Position numbers and translations under genes: made by a program
Source of the DNA: Blepharisma stoltei
Lineage: Eukaryota; Ciliophora; Heterotrichea; Heterotrichida; Blepharismidae
DNA: 64,000 bases
Reading direction: 5' to 3'
NCBI GenBank assembly: GCA_914767885.1
Contig: CAJZBQ010000053.1
Coordinates: 620,001 to 684,000 of the forward strand
Shown: piece after piece, positions 31,201 to 40,650 of the stretch
How the letters are laid out: each line of letters opens with the position of its first letter
Position numbering within the stretch: position 1 is the first letter of the stretch
Notes under the pieces: generated by a model
What the model saw: only the letters and a program-made list of their open reading frames with translations
Databases searched by the model: none
What the model was told of the DNA's origin: nothing

Positions 31201-32149
31201 ATTAGAATAGAATTAGATTGAACGCGGATTGATTTATTCTCCATTCCCAAAGTAGCGTTCCACGAATGCAGCCCCAATACTTCCTCACACGGGCGGCAGA
31301 GGTATGCAGGTAGCTTCCATTAGCAAGAGCCCGAGCCTAACCCTCTGAGCAGAGCATTTTTCTAATCAAACCGCCTATGCGGATCGTCCCTGGGAACCTT
31401 ATTTCCAGCTCAAGCCTTTATAAATATTACTCAGACCTGGAAGCCTAAGGTCAGTAGCTCTTTAACTGAGCCATTTTAAACTGGAGAGATTTAGACCTTG
31501 AGAGTTGTCCAACTCGTATTTCCTTTTTCATCAAGCAGATTAAGCAAGTAATTCACCCTTATCCTATATGGCACCCAACCTGGGCCAGGGTGATGCTGGT
31601 AAAACGCGTAGATTCACCACTCGAATCAAGCAACTAATCTGCAGAAATAATACTGGGCTCTCGTTCGAGGCTAACCCAACATTTGGATAGCTCTGTGTAC
31701 CAAAAGCCCATGCCCGGATATATAAATTTAAAAAATTAACCCTTTTGCGATGAAAGCAAAATTTCTTTGAGAGCCTCTAGGGGGATTTAGCAAAGGAAAA
31801 TATATCAAAGTGAAACCCTGCCATGACATTTTGTGGGTCTCCAGCATATTTAGCACCAGAACTATTATCAAAGAATGGAGCCTGAAAGCCAGCCGATATC
31901 TATTCAATTGGCGTAAACCTCTATGAAATGCTGGTAGGGCATCTTCCATTTAACGAGCAAGATGTCAGTAAAATTTACAAGCAGATTTCATCTGGCAAAT
32001 TAAGGTTTCCAAAAAACATCTCCTCTGATGCAAAGCATCTTATTCAAAGTTTAATGCATAAAAACCCTGAAAAAAGACCAACAATTTCTCAAGTTAAACA
32101 GCATCGCTTTTTCTGCGATATTAACTGGGATTTGCTTAAGATAAAATAA
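28263..32149 (+). CDS. Ankyrin-repeat, PH-domain, AGC-type protein kinase
   Basis: ATG at 28263; 15-nt intron 28281-28295. Ser-rich N-terminus (about 90 residues), then ankyrin repeats (about residues 130-280: NWCAIHYVCQDGKANVLKELLKLGANCN; VELLLNHPG; GSALHIACEKGYTKIVRLLLEN). Then a PH domain (about 310-410, SGEVYWTNPW to the Trp in VWIKQIQE) and the kinase (GNGSFGQVF, YALKVL, YRDLKPQNILLD, DFG, TFCGSPAYLAPELL, HLPFNE, KRPTISQVKQHRFF). The order and the FCGSPxYLAPE segment indicate the AGC group; this build is seen in ciliate signalling kinases. Four IESs interrupt it: 28808-29061, 29175-29729, 30438-30748, 31087-31780. Removing them gives about 685 residues. All catalytic residues are intact. 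Confidence 0.88.
28281..28295 (+). other. 15-nt intron
   Basis: GTACAA..CATAG, six codons after the start; contains the apparent stop. Confidence 0.85.
28808..29061. mobile_element. GC-rich insert / IES (254 bp) with 9-bp direct repeat
   Basis: GCTATTTCC at 28804-28812 and 29058-29066. Using the TA inside the repeat, removal gives CDNCYFPCVELLLNHPG in frame. The interior is GC-richer than the host exons. Confidence 0.8.
29175..29726. mobile_element. Family B MITE / IES (552 bp)
   Basis: TTA at 29172-29174 and 29727-29729; removal restores KIV-RLLLEN. Termini CTCCCCCCATCCTTGATCGAACGA. The word ATCCTTGATCGAACGAT is iterated: at the left end, inverted about 10 bp inside, and twice directly at the right end (about 29643-29660 and 29700-29717). 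Same plan as family A but an unrelated word. Confidence 0.92.
30438..30745 (-). mobile_element. Family A MITE / IES, diverged (308 bp)
   Basis: TTA at 30435-30437 and 30746-30748; removal joins LKVL to NKSSLKRH in the kinase N-lobe. Family words AAAACCATTGGAAAAATCCC and CTCACGGAGAGGG identify it. Confidence 0.9.
31087..31787 (-). mobile_element. Worn family A MITE with a nested GC-rich insert (IES about 694-701 bp)
   Basis: TTA at 31084-31086 and 31788-31790. The left part (to about 31190) and right part (about 31725-31787) align to family A; about 31195-31720 is a GC-rich foreign insert. Keeping TTA breaks the kinase frame by one base, whereas the TA at 31779-31780, just inside the right end, restores it (DFGLGGFSKGN), so the excision boundary seems to have moved inward. 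Confidence 0.75.
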
Positions 32150-32201
32150 CAAAATTTATAATTAAAATAAAATTAATAATTTATAAAATTTAATAAAATT
32201 A

Positions 32202-32354
32202 ATGTTTATTGCGAAAGTTAGTAAGAAAAAAATAAATCCACCTTTAGACCCAAGCTTGTTTTCCTATAAATCTGCTCAAGAGATCTGTGATGTAGTTTTT
32301 GTTGACTGTGATTACGAGTCTGTTGACGTGTTTAACGAGGATTATGAAAGATAA
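32202..32354 (+). CDS. Small open frame of 50 codons, possible gene
   Basis: ATG at 32202, TAA at 32352, acidic, with balanced codon use (DVVFVDCDYESVDVFNEDYE) unlike random AT-rich sequence here. It lies 52 bp after the kinase stop and 26 bp before the convergent ORC-like gene. No family. Could be a small protein or the remnant of a longer gene. Confidence 0.4.
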   Translation: MFIAKVSKKKINPPLDPSLFSYKSAQEICDVVFVDCDYESVDVFNEDYER

Positions 32355-32380
32355 GTTTTTCATAAGAAATTAATTATTCA

Positions 32381-33908
32381 TTAAACACTAAATTTCCAAG
32401 AATAACCTATATGAGTTTCTCTAAATTCTAGCACCTCTGGCACATCTTCAAATGCTTTCGAAATTTCTTCCCATGTCACTGGTATCTGGACATTTCGCTT
32501 TCCCACGTCTTTTGACTTGCCTTCTAGCTTAGCAAATCCAAAAGAATTTAAATTATTAAGCATCTCCATAAATTCTTGCCATGGGAGCGCTTCACCACCT
32601 CTTCCGCAAATAGCTCGTGAATAGGCTGAATGAAGCTGTGAAGTTGTGATATTTTTATTTGATCCATCATTAGCTTTTTTCGCTGATAAGTCTTCAATTA
32701 ATCTTTTGCATATAACAACTGCAGATTTTTGAAGTTGAGGCAGATGTTTTAATTCATTGATATTGGAATTTCATTTCGTGGCTGTTTTTATAGTATGTCT
32801 TTTTACAATGAATAGAAGCATTCCTAGCAATAAGCCGTTAGTCTATTTATATATGAAAACAGAATAACGGCTGTTAGTAGGTTGCTTGCTTCTATTCATT
32901 GCAAAAGATATATTCGTTAGGTCAATTTTTCCATCTCTCATAGCATTTTTGCAAATATCAAGAGCTTGCCTTACATCTCCTAATTTTTCGACTTGCCTGG
33001 CACAAAATTCCATAGCACGGCTATAGGCATATCCTTAAGATAGCCCGATATGGGCAAGGGATAGAGGCCAACGTTTCCCACTTGGTCGGCCAACTTGGAT
33101 TGGCCGAACTAAGTGGAAGGAGGCTCATTCGCCACTTACCACTTGGCTCGACCAACCTGAGTTGGCCGGATCAAATAGGAAATTTTGGCCTGTATCCCTC
33201 GCCCATATCGGGCTATCTTAAGGATATGCCTATATCTTTTTCACCAGAAATGTTGTGTGTCATAATATTAAGCAGTTGATCTTTTGAGTAAGGAGGGAAA
33301 ACAATTATTTCTGGCATGCATGATCGACTATCAAGCTCAGGCATTAAAAGATCAGGCATTCCGACTAGATTTGATATAGAGACTAATAAAATTTTTCCAT
33401 TAGTTCGCTTTGGGAGCATAAAAAGCTTTATCACTTGCTCTTTGGTTCATCGGTGGATCAAACTTTCAAATTCGTCAATTATCAATAAAATGTGGTGGGA
33501 AAGGGATTTAATGACATCAATAAGATTGGATTCTAACAGAGCAGGTTTTGATTTAGGTTTTTTTGGAAATTCGTTAGAAATGTGCTTCCAAAAATCAGTA
33601 AAGCTGGCTATTTCCATAGCATTCAAAGAAATTATAAACTTGAAGCGTGATTTTTTTCTTCGTTTTAGTTCCTCAATAATTTTCTCAATTGTGAATGTTT
33701 TCCCTGTTCCAGGTTTTCCGCAGATATAAAGATTTAGGGAATTTTTTGGATCTTCATCATCATCCTCCACAAAATCAATAATTTTAATAAAAATTTTGTT
33801 GTAAAGATCGTCTCTCCCAAGCAGCTGCTGCTGCGGTAATTCGATTTCTTTAGTTTCGTTGTTCTCTAATTTCATCTTTTTAGAGCTTGATAATTGTCGT
33901 TCCGCCAT
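32381..33908 (-). CDS. ORC1/CDC6-like AAA+ ATPase (replication initiation)
   Basis: From ATG at 33908. Lys/Glu-rich N-terminus, GRDDLYNKIF, Walker A CGKPGTGKTFTIEK (about residues 65-78), Walker B ILLIIDEFE (about 142-150), sensor-1 region LVSISN, the lid-like helix MEFCARQVEKLGDVRQALDIC typical of ORC1/CDC6 sensor 2, and a winged-helix-like C-terminus (ALPWQEFMEMLNNLNSFGFAKL). These ATPases load MCM helicase at origins. Two palindromic IESs (33024-33234 and 32791-32910) must be removed; the result is about 398 residues. It lacks the long BAH region of ORC1, so CDC6 or a minimal ORC1 are both possible. Confidence 0.85.
32791..32910. mobile_element. IES (120 bp) with terminal inverted repeats in the ORC-like gene
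   Basis: TA at 32789-32790 and 32909-32910. About 20-bp inverted arms (ACAATGAATAGAAGC / GCTTCTATTCATTG) and an internal arm (AGCCGTTA / TAACGGCT). Removal restores LTNIKTATKW. Confidence 0.8.
33024..33234. mobile_element. Large palindromic IES (211 bp) in the ORC-like gene
   Basis: TATA at 33022-33025 and 33231-33234. Outer arms of about 50 bp (TATCCTTAAGATAGCCCGAT and its complement, continuing to GGCAAGGGATA.AGGCCAA) enclose a GC-rich core with further short inverted words (TTGGTCGGCCAA, TTGGCCGG). Removal joins GEKD to SRAMEFCAR. Confidence 0.85.
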
Positions 33909-34091
33909 AATATTTTACTAATTAATTATCTAAGCAAAAGAAATTAAGTAAAAATAAAGAAATAATTTTATGATGAAGACTTTAAGTTTTTCTTTATAAA
34001 TGCTTTGAAGCTTCATTCATTTCGAAGGTTTAAACCATTTCATTAATTTATATTGCAAAATAAATTAATAAATTAGCTAAATCAAGACCTA

Positions 34092-35063
34092 TTACATAGA
34101 AATAGTTTGCCATCTGTCTAGATCTCTTATTCGAACGCAGCAGCCTTTCGATGTTTCATCTTCATTCATGCAGCAAGACCAAGCTTCTTTTTCTAAATCT
34201 TCATTCATAACCCACGCTCCATCATGAAAATATTCTTTCGTTTTCCTCGTTTTTAGTGTTTTTCCTAGTGCAGGCTTAAAGGTTTCATCATGAATTTCAA
34301 CCTTCGCAATCTCAGCTTGTCTCTGTTTAATTTTATATTTTTCCACCATCTTAAACACCCCAGCTGCAGTTTTTTCTTTGCTTGATCCAGGACATTCATA
34401 TAAATACTCTTGCCTTATTTTATTCCTAAGTTCTTCCTCTTGGTTTTTTATATCCCTTAATTTTTCATTCAAAATTGTTTGACCTTCATCAGGCTTCACA
34501 TATCCTTTAATTTGAAGCAATTTCTTATTTTTTTTGGCTGTTTCTTGCATTGATTCTTGTGTTCTGTGTAAAAGTTACAATTTTTGATTATTTTTATTAG
34601 ATTCGCGAATATTGAATTCTGTGCTCACATTTCAATTGGTATAGTTATTACGTGTTTCAGTCCCTGACCACATTTTATTGCTTTTTGTTTTATTTGCTTC
34701 GGGCTCGTTAAAATCGCGAAGGCCTTGCCTAATTTCGAATTTTTTCTTTTCAAGAGGAATTTGGTCTGAATAATATTTTGTGCGATCCACATAAGTGCTA
34801 CGGTTTCAGGCTTGCTTTTTGAGGCAAAGAATATCAAGTGCTATGAATTCTTTGATTTCTTCAACAACTTGCTTAGCTTTTGGAGGAACAAGATCTGGGT
34901 CGAATGCTTTCATGTCTGGCAGGTAATTAACCGTTCCAGATTTTGCGCTTCCAACGATATTTTTTATTCTTTTTTCGGAAGAGGATTGAAGGCTCCTTGA
35001 TTGTTGAATAATTGGATGGATATCAGGTAAAGAAGATTGCCTAGTTGGATGACTAGTTGTCAT
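34092..35063 (-). CDS. Ciliate hypothetical protein, Lys/Glu-rich
   Basis: From ATG at 35063: Ser/Pro/Gln-rich start, helical middle (LVPPKAKQVVEEIKEFI), Trp from TGA (KKQAWNRST). A 15-nt intron (34564-34578, GTAACT..ACAG) that removes a stop links it to the second half (coiled-coil-like NEKLRDIKNQEEELRNKIRQ, and a C-terminal GAWVMNEDLEKEAWSCCMNED). About 318 residues. The WSCCMN block recurs in protozoan proteins I cannot name. Function unknown. Confidence 0.75.
34564..34578 (-). other. 15-nt intron
   Basis: Minus strand GTAACT..CACAG; joins two otherwise separate open frames. Confidence 0.8.
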
Positions 35064-35661
35064 GTAACTGAGAATATGGAATTTAGAAGAAAAGGGAGGA
35101 GAAAAATCTATAATAGTTTATGATGAAATAGCTAAGGAGCATTTTGGCTAGTTAGACATTAGCTGTATTGTCAAATTAGTTCGCTAGCTAAAAAGTACTC
35201 TTTGTGGCTATTCTTTGTAAATGTGTATAATAGACCACCAAAAATGAATTATAATGAAAATTTCACAGTTGAAAACTATAGAAAAATTAAGAATTTTTCA
35301 ATAGAAATAATTTTTAACCCATAAAAATATTTTTCTAATGGTTGCTTTACTGAATTTTAGACATAAATATAGGCGAAAACTATACAGGTTTAGCTGGAAA
35401 GTTATTTTTTTATGCATCTAAAAGTATGTCTCAAGGTTTATTTTGAGATATATCGTTCCTGTGCTAATTTCTAGATATATTTCTCTGATTTCTGAGCTGC
35501 CAGAAGTTAAAAGCCAAAAGCTTTCAATTGAAAAGGGTTTATAAAGCATATATCTTAACTATAAAAATCTATGGATATTATTGGTTTTACTAAAGCATGT
35601 ATTATTCCAATAAATATTATAACCCAATTTATAAAGTAATTTTTTTACAGCTTATGCTTTT
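35064..35661. other. Intergenic
   Basis: About 600 bp AT-rich, no gene or repeat recognised. Confidence 0.35.
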
Positions 35662-36714
35662 TTAATAGTCTTTCCCTTCATTTTCTAAAGGTTTTCTAAC
35701 TAATCGTTTTCCTTTTCTCAACACATATGTTCTCAATCCTTGTGGATCAAGCAAATCTTGAGCATCACTATGATTAAAGCACGCTAAAAACTCATCTAAT
35801 TCAATTTCTTCACAACTCTCTGGGTCTTTGCCTAAAAATTTCCGTAAAACTGATCCTAAAGCTTTTTCTTTACTTACTCTGATTTTTTCTGTATAGCTGG
35901 TAATCTCTTTTTCATACATAGGAACTAAATTTGATTCGTGACATAAAATGGGTATAAAATCAATAGCGTTCATAAGCAAAATCTTTATCATTATTTCAAC
36001 GCTTTCTCTGGTTATAGTTTTTCTGTTTGAAGAATCAAATATTTCAAATAAAAGCTTAGCTTTCTCCTTCGGTTTGCCATCACTTAAACAAATCCCAAGC
36101 ATTAATAATGCTTTGAAATCATAATTACCGTCATCTAGCTTGAATTTCTCATAGAAATCTTCAATATGTGGACATTCATGGGTGTTTCTTGCTTTTAGCC
36201 TCAAGTGGACCATGATTTCTTGCATTTGTCGGCTGTTAATGGTTCCGTTTGAAGCATATTTTCTGAACATTAAATCAATTAGCTTGCAAGTGCAATTGCT
36301 ATATCCTAACTCGCTCTCCTTAGCGAACAAAAACAATTTGTTCGCTCACGGAGGGGGTTTAATTTTGTTTTTTTAAAAAAATTTATATATATAAATTTTA
36401 TAGAAAAAATGTTTTATTCAAAATTTAAAAAACCCTAATTCGCAAAAATTGGAAAGAAATATTAAATTTAATTTGTAAAATTTATGTTTTAAAACGAAAT
36501 TTGTTTAAAATTAACAGAATTAGCTAGAGATTTCATTATAATAATTATCACTTATATATAAAAATTTTTGCTCGCTCACGGAGGGTGGTTTTTGGGCAAA
36601 AAATAGGGATTTTTCTAATGGTTTTGTTCGCTCATAGGGGAGTAAGTATCTTTCAACTGAAATGATAGCTATTTCTTCCTCACTTAAATCTTCTCTGCTT
36701 GTAGAACAGCCCAT
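35662..36714 (-). CDS. EF-hand-like protein with N-terminal myristoylation motif
   Basis: From ATG at 36714: MGCSTSREDLSEEE, a consensus N-myristoylation start with a Cys for palmitoylation. After a family A IES (36310-36645) the frame continues (ERYLGYSNCTCKLIDLMFRKY). EF-hand-like helix-loop-helix units: KYASNGTINSRQMQEIM and EIFDSSNRKTITRESVEIM; the loops keep few Ca-binding acids, so Ca binding is doubtful. About 238 residues, close to the calcineurin-B / recoverin size. C-terminus basic. Membrane-associated regulatory role is inference. Confidence 0.75.
36310..36642 (+). mobile_element. Family A MITE / IES (333 bp) in the EF-hand gene
   Basis: TAA at 36307-36309 and 36643-36645; removal joins ERY-L-GYSN. 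Hairpin end first; moderately diverged. Confidence 0.92.
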
Positions 36715-36729
36715 TTATAAATAAATCTG

Positions 36730-37490
36730 TTATTCAATATTTTTATTATCATCGCTTTCTTCAGATTCTTTTAACTGATTTTCTTCTTTTTGTAGCCTTC
36801 TACGCCTCTGCCTATCTTTTTGCTTCTTAATCTTTTCAATTTTTATCCCTTTTTTGCTTTCAGCACCATATAATTGGAATTCAATTTTTTCCTCAAGCCT
36901 TTTGTAAGCGATTTCTCTATTCTCATAGAGCTGCCTAGAATCGTGAGCTTTTACCATGATTCCTGTAGGGATATGCTTTAAGCACACGCAATTAGTGGAT
37001 TTATTTACTTTTTGACCTCCAGGTCCTCATCCTCTCGTTAAAGTTTCTTTTACATCTGTAGGGTTAAGTGTGAACTTGCCAAAAGATCTGTATAAAAGTC
37101 TTACTCCCCCCCCTCCGTGAGTGAACAAAACCATTAGAAAAATCGCTATTTTTTGCCCAAAAACCCACCCTCCATGAGTGAACAAAAATTTTTTTTAATA
37201 CAAAAAATTTTTTTTTATGGAAAATAATTTTGATATATAAATGATAATTAGTATAATGAAATCTAGAGCTAATTCTGTTTAATTTTTAAACGAATTGCTT
37301 TTTAAAACATAAATTTTATAAATTAAATTAATATTTGCTTTCCAATTTTTGCAAATTAGGATTTTTTTGAATTTCGAAAAAAAAATTTTTTATAAAATTT
37401 ATATATAAATTTAAAAAAAAAAAAAATTAACCCCCCTCCATGAGTGAACAAAATTTTTTTGTTCACTCATGGAGGGGGGGGAGTTAGCAT
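36730..37490 (-). CDS. GGQ-containing release-factor-like protein (ICT1/MTRFR type, probably mitochondrial)
   Basis: About 125 residues: a basic N-terminus MLRLLYRSFGKF fitting a mitochondrial presequence, then RGWGPGGQKVNKSTNCVCLKH, the GGQ loop that triggers peptidyl-tRNA hydrolysis in ribosomes, then GIMVKAHDSRQLYENREIAYKRL and a long Lys/Arg-rich C-tail as in ribosome-rescue factors. It lacks the codon-recognition domains of RF1/RF2. The ATG (37488-37490) is separated from the rest of the gene by a MITE lying after the fourth base of the coding sequence. It diverges from the transporter gene, 56 bp away. Confidence 0.85.
37104..37483 (-). mobile_element. Family A MITE / IES (380 bp) immediately after a start codon
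   Basis: TTA at 37101-37103 and 37484-37486. Its removal builds ATG CTA AGA CTT. Here the terminal word is TCCATGAGTGAACAAAA at the hairpin end. Confidence 0.95.
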
Positions 37491-37546
37491 AATCTTTAAA
37501 CCTTCTATTAAGTATATTAAATATGCAATTTTGCATATAGTTTATT

Positions 37547-40106
37547 ATGATGACAAATATCAAGGATGAGCCTCTCTTGCTTCGTAAATTCAAAGATATA
37601 AACTACTTCACAACTGACGAAGAATTCCAAAGCTTCCCAGAGAACAAGCTTCCATTTCTGAAAAGAATTGTATGCTCATGAAAATGAATAGTTCTCTTTT
37701 TTACAATGATCTCACAGCAATTCTTTTTCTTATCAGCCATAAAATCTGCTAACTCCCCCCCCCCTCCGTGAGCGAACAAAAAAATTTTGTTCACTCACGG
37801 AGGGGGGTTAAATTTTTTTTTTTAAAAACAATTTATATATAAATTTTATAAAAAATATTTTTTTCGAAATTTAAAAAAAATCCTAATTTGCAAAAATTGG
37901 GAAGCAAATACTAATTTAATTTGCAAAATTTATGTTTTAAAACGCAATTTGTTTTAAAATTAAACAGAATTAGCTCTAGATTTCATTATACTAATTATCA
38001 CTTATATAGCAAAATTTTTTCTATTAAAAATTTTTTCTATTAAAAATATTTTTTGTTCACTCACGGAGGGTGGGTTTTTGGCCAAAAAAATGGCGATTTT
38101 TCTAATGGTTTTGTTCGCTCACGGAGGGGGGGGGGAGTAAAGGAAAAAGCTTAGTTTTAGGCTTTTTTCTTCTTATATTGATGACAATTATTATCTGGAT
38201 CTTAGGCATAAAGTCAAAAACTGCTCCACAGAAAAAGAGCCTTGTTTTCTTACTCCCCCCCCCCCCCTCCGTGAGCGAACAAAACCATTAGAAAAATCAC
38301 CATTTTTTGACCAAAAACCCACCCTCCGTGAGCGAACAAAAATTTTTTTTAATAGAAAAAATTTTAATGGAAAAAAAATTTTGATATATAACTGATAATT
38401 AGTATAATGAAATCTAGAGCTAATTCTGTTTAATTTTAAACAAATTGCGTTTTAAAACATAAATTTTGCAAATTAAATTAATATTTGCTTCCCAATTTTT
38501 GCAAATTAGGATTTTTTTAAATTTCGAAAAAAATATTTTTTATAAAATTATATATAAATTTTTTTTTTAAAAAAAAAATTAACCCCCCTCCGTGAGTGAA
38601 CAAAATTTTTTTGTTCGCTCACGGAGGGGGGGGGGGAGAGTTAGGAATAATTGATGTGACTTATTTATTTATAGTCTTATCAACTGCTGCTAACATTTCA
38701 CCTATATTTTTGGCAGCCTTATTGCAAATTTCTATTCTTTTTAGGATGTTTTTGATGAAATTTACACAATATCATCCATTTTTACTTACACATTATTTAG
38801 CTGGAATAATTATTATTGTTAGCGTTTCGGTGAATTACGGGTATAATGGGAATGATTATTCATATTTGCTATTATTAGGGATTTTGCTACAAACGACAAG
38901 TGCTGTGTTCAAAATAAGCTATTTAAGGAAAAATATAGCTGAAGAGATAGCAGTCAATAAAGTCACCTTATTGTCTTCCACGGTATTTGGAGGGGCATTT
39001 TTACCGCTTGTTTTAGCAATGCAAGGAATTTCTATTGGAGACCACTTGAATGAAGGTTTTAAATGTATGGTAGGGATTGGTTGTGACTTATTGCCAGTTT
39101 TCATTTTTTGTTTAGGGATCAGTGTAGCAGCTCATCATTATATGCTAAATAATGGTATTGAGTTAAATTGTCGTAAGGCAATTATCGGATAAGTATTAGC
39201 ATGATTATCTAGGGTAGATCCATCTAGCCTAAGGCTTAGCTCCCTAAGCTAGAGCCATCTCTTGTGGACGATTATTTATTCTATATAGATAAAGACTTAG
39301 TCAGTGGGAGTAAAAAAACTGTTAGTCTTTCTGCCAAGGACAATAAAAAAATTGTGGAAGGAATAGAACTTTATTCTCGGCAGCCATCCCAATCTCCATA
39401 GTCTATTCCAAGCGAGGTAGACTTCATATATTTGCGCATAGAGATAGATTTAAATTCTACACATTAATGCACCTCTTAGTCCATCTTCCGTCGACGTCAC
39501 TATTTTATGCCTAAAATAATGGAAATAAGTTATTGGTTATGCTGGCATATGCGAGGAAACTCACTAGCCATCACTTCCTTACCAAAAAGGTCGCCCTTCG
39601 GATCCGGATTGAAGTACCTGCCCAAGGGATCAACCCCCTGGAGAGAACCACTCCTCTGAAGAGTGCCCTATGAGAGAAGACTATGTGATAGGCAAAAACT
39701 ATGAAACCCATCTGACAGGGACAAGAAAACCTTGGGGTAGAAGCAAAGTTTCCCTCTTTTGTCAAGGTTTTCCAAGCCTGAAAATCTACTTCAAAAAGGG
39801 ACCACCCTGCTTTCAGTTTCATCAGGATGGGCCTACCTGCTCCATAAGGAGTGTCTCGATGATCAATTTCTGCCAATATCACCATTTTATTACTAAAATA
39901 GTGGAAAGGAATTTAAAGAGGGCCAAAGAGTCGTACATATGATGAGTGGCCTTTTAACACTAGTTGGTTTTTCCTTATCTGGAGTTTTATTTGACGATTT
40001 TTCAACTGAACTTGTAGAAGTTTTGACTGGTATTATTGCTGCATTTGGCTGCTCTGTGTATTATTTTTATCCAGAAGTTCCAATTAAATTTAGTTATTCG
40101 AATTAG
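37547..40106 (+). CDS. Ten-helix-type transporter (drug/metabolite transporter superfamily, CRT-like?)
   Basis: ATG at 37547; cytoplasmic N-terminus (DEPLLLRKFKDINYFTTDEE) then a series of hydrophobic helices: WKWIVLFFTMISQQFFFLSA, LVLGFFLLILMTIIIWILGI, YLFIVLSTAANISPIFLAAL, LAGIIIIVSVSVNYGY and others, ending GLLTLVGFSLSGVLFDDF and CSVYYFYPE. The motif of paired short helices with SPIFLAALLQISILF suggests the DMT fold as in chloroquine-resistance-transporter-like proteins; a nucleotide-sugar carrier is an alternative. Two MITEs (37753-38137, 38253-38640) and a 755-764 bp insert (about 39176-39939) interrupt it; about 345 residues remain. Substrate unknown. Confidence 0.7.
37753..38137 (+). 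mobile_element. Family A MITE / IES, near-intact (385 bp)
   Basis: TAA at 37750-37752 and 38138-38140; removal gives AIKSAKGKSLVLG. Hairpin end first. Confidence 0.95.
38253..38640 (-). mobile_element. Family A MITE / IES, near-intact (388 bp)
   Basis: TTA at 38250-38252 and 38641-38643; removal gives SLVFLGIIDV. It lies only 115 bp from the previous copy, in opposite orientation, in the same gene. Confidence 0.95.
39176..39939. mobile_element. GC-rich insert / IES (755-764 bp) in the transporter
   Basis: TA at 39174-39175 (or 39183-39184) and 39938-39939 restore frame. The interior is GC-richer and contains two related words, CACTATTTTATGCCTAAAAT (about 39496) and CACCATTTTATTACTAAAAT (about 39880), i.e. 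an internal repeat. No gene recognised inside. Confidence 0.6.
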
Positions 40107-40338
40107 TTTCTAATAAAATTGGGTGCAGGTCAATGACATAGCCTTTTTGATAGTGTTCATTTCACCGAAGTGCTTTTGGTCAAAATTTTTAAATAGTGTA
40201 CCCATTTGGCCGAAATTAACGGCTTTTTCGGTCAAATGTCTCACTGTCAAAAATGATTAGAACAAATTTTCCCCTATGAGATGTCGCACTATTTTCGAAG
40301 TCATTTGACATGGAGCCAATAAAATTGCCATTTTTGTA
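40107..40338. other. Short intergenic spacer
   Basis: 230 bp with no recognised feature except a repeated GGTCAAA / CGGTCAAATG word. Confidence 0.3.
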
Positions 40339-40650
40339 ATGAATTTATCTTGGAGTTGTTGCCTGGGTTTTAACAAAAAGAAGGATGGAGAATCAAGAAT
40401 CACGCCAAAGACTGATACCGTTTCAAATCGAAATTGAGTTGATTTGGATAATAATGAGAGAAACAAAGAAAAGATTGCAAAACTAAGGAGAAGTATAAGA
40501 GAAAGCCTTGAAAAGCAGTTAAATGAGCAAATCCCAAGAAGGCCTTCAAAAGATTTAAATAAAAGCAAAGAAATATTTCCACTTTATACGGAAATGGATG
40601 GGAAATATGTAGATGACGGAAAGAAAATTGAAATTTTATTTTTACAATAA
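40339..40650 (+). CDS. Small Lys/Arg-rich protein of unknown function
   Basis: 103 codons from ATG at 40339 (MNLSWSCCLGFNKKKDGE) with TGA as Trp, ending TAA. Central helix KEKIAKLRRSIRESLEKQLNEQ is strongly amphipathic. Cys-Cys near the N-terminus could be acylated. No known family. Composition and codon use look coding. Confidence 0.6.

Noticed and set aside
33316-33729. Plus-strand 137-codon open frame
   Set aside because: Antisense shadow of the ORC1/CDC6-like gene, which has clear Walker motifs on the minus strand.
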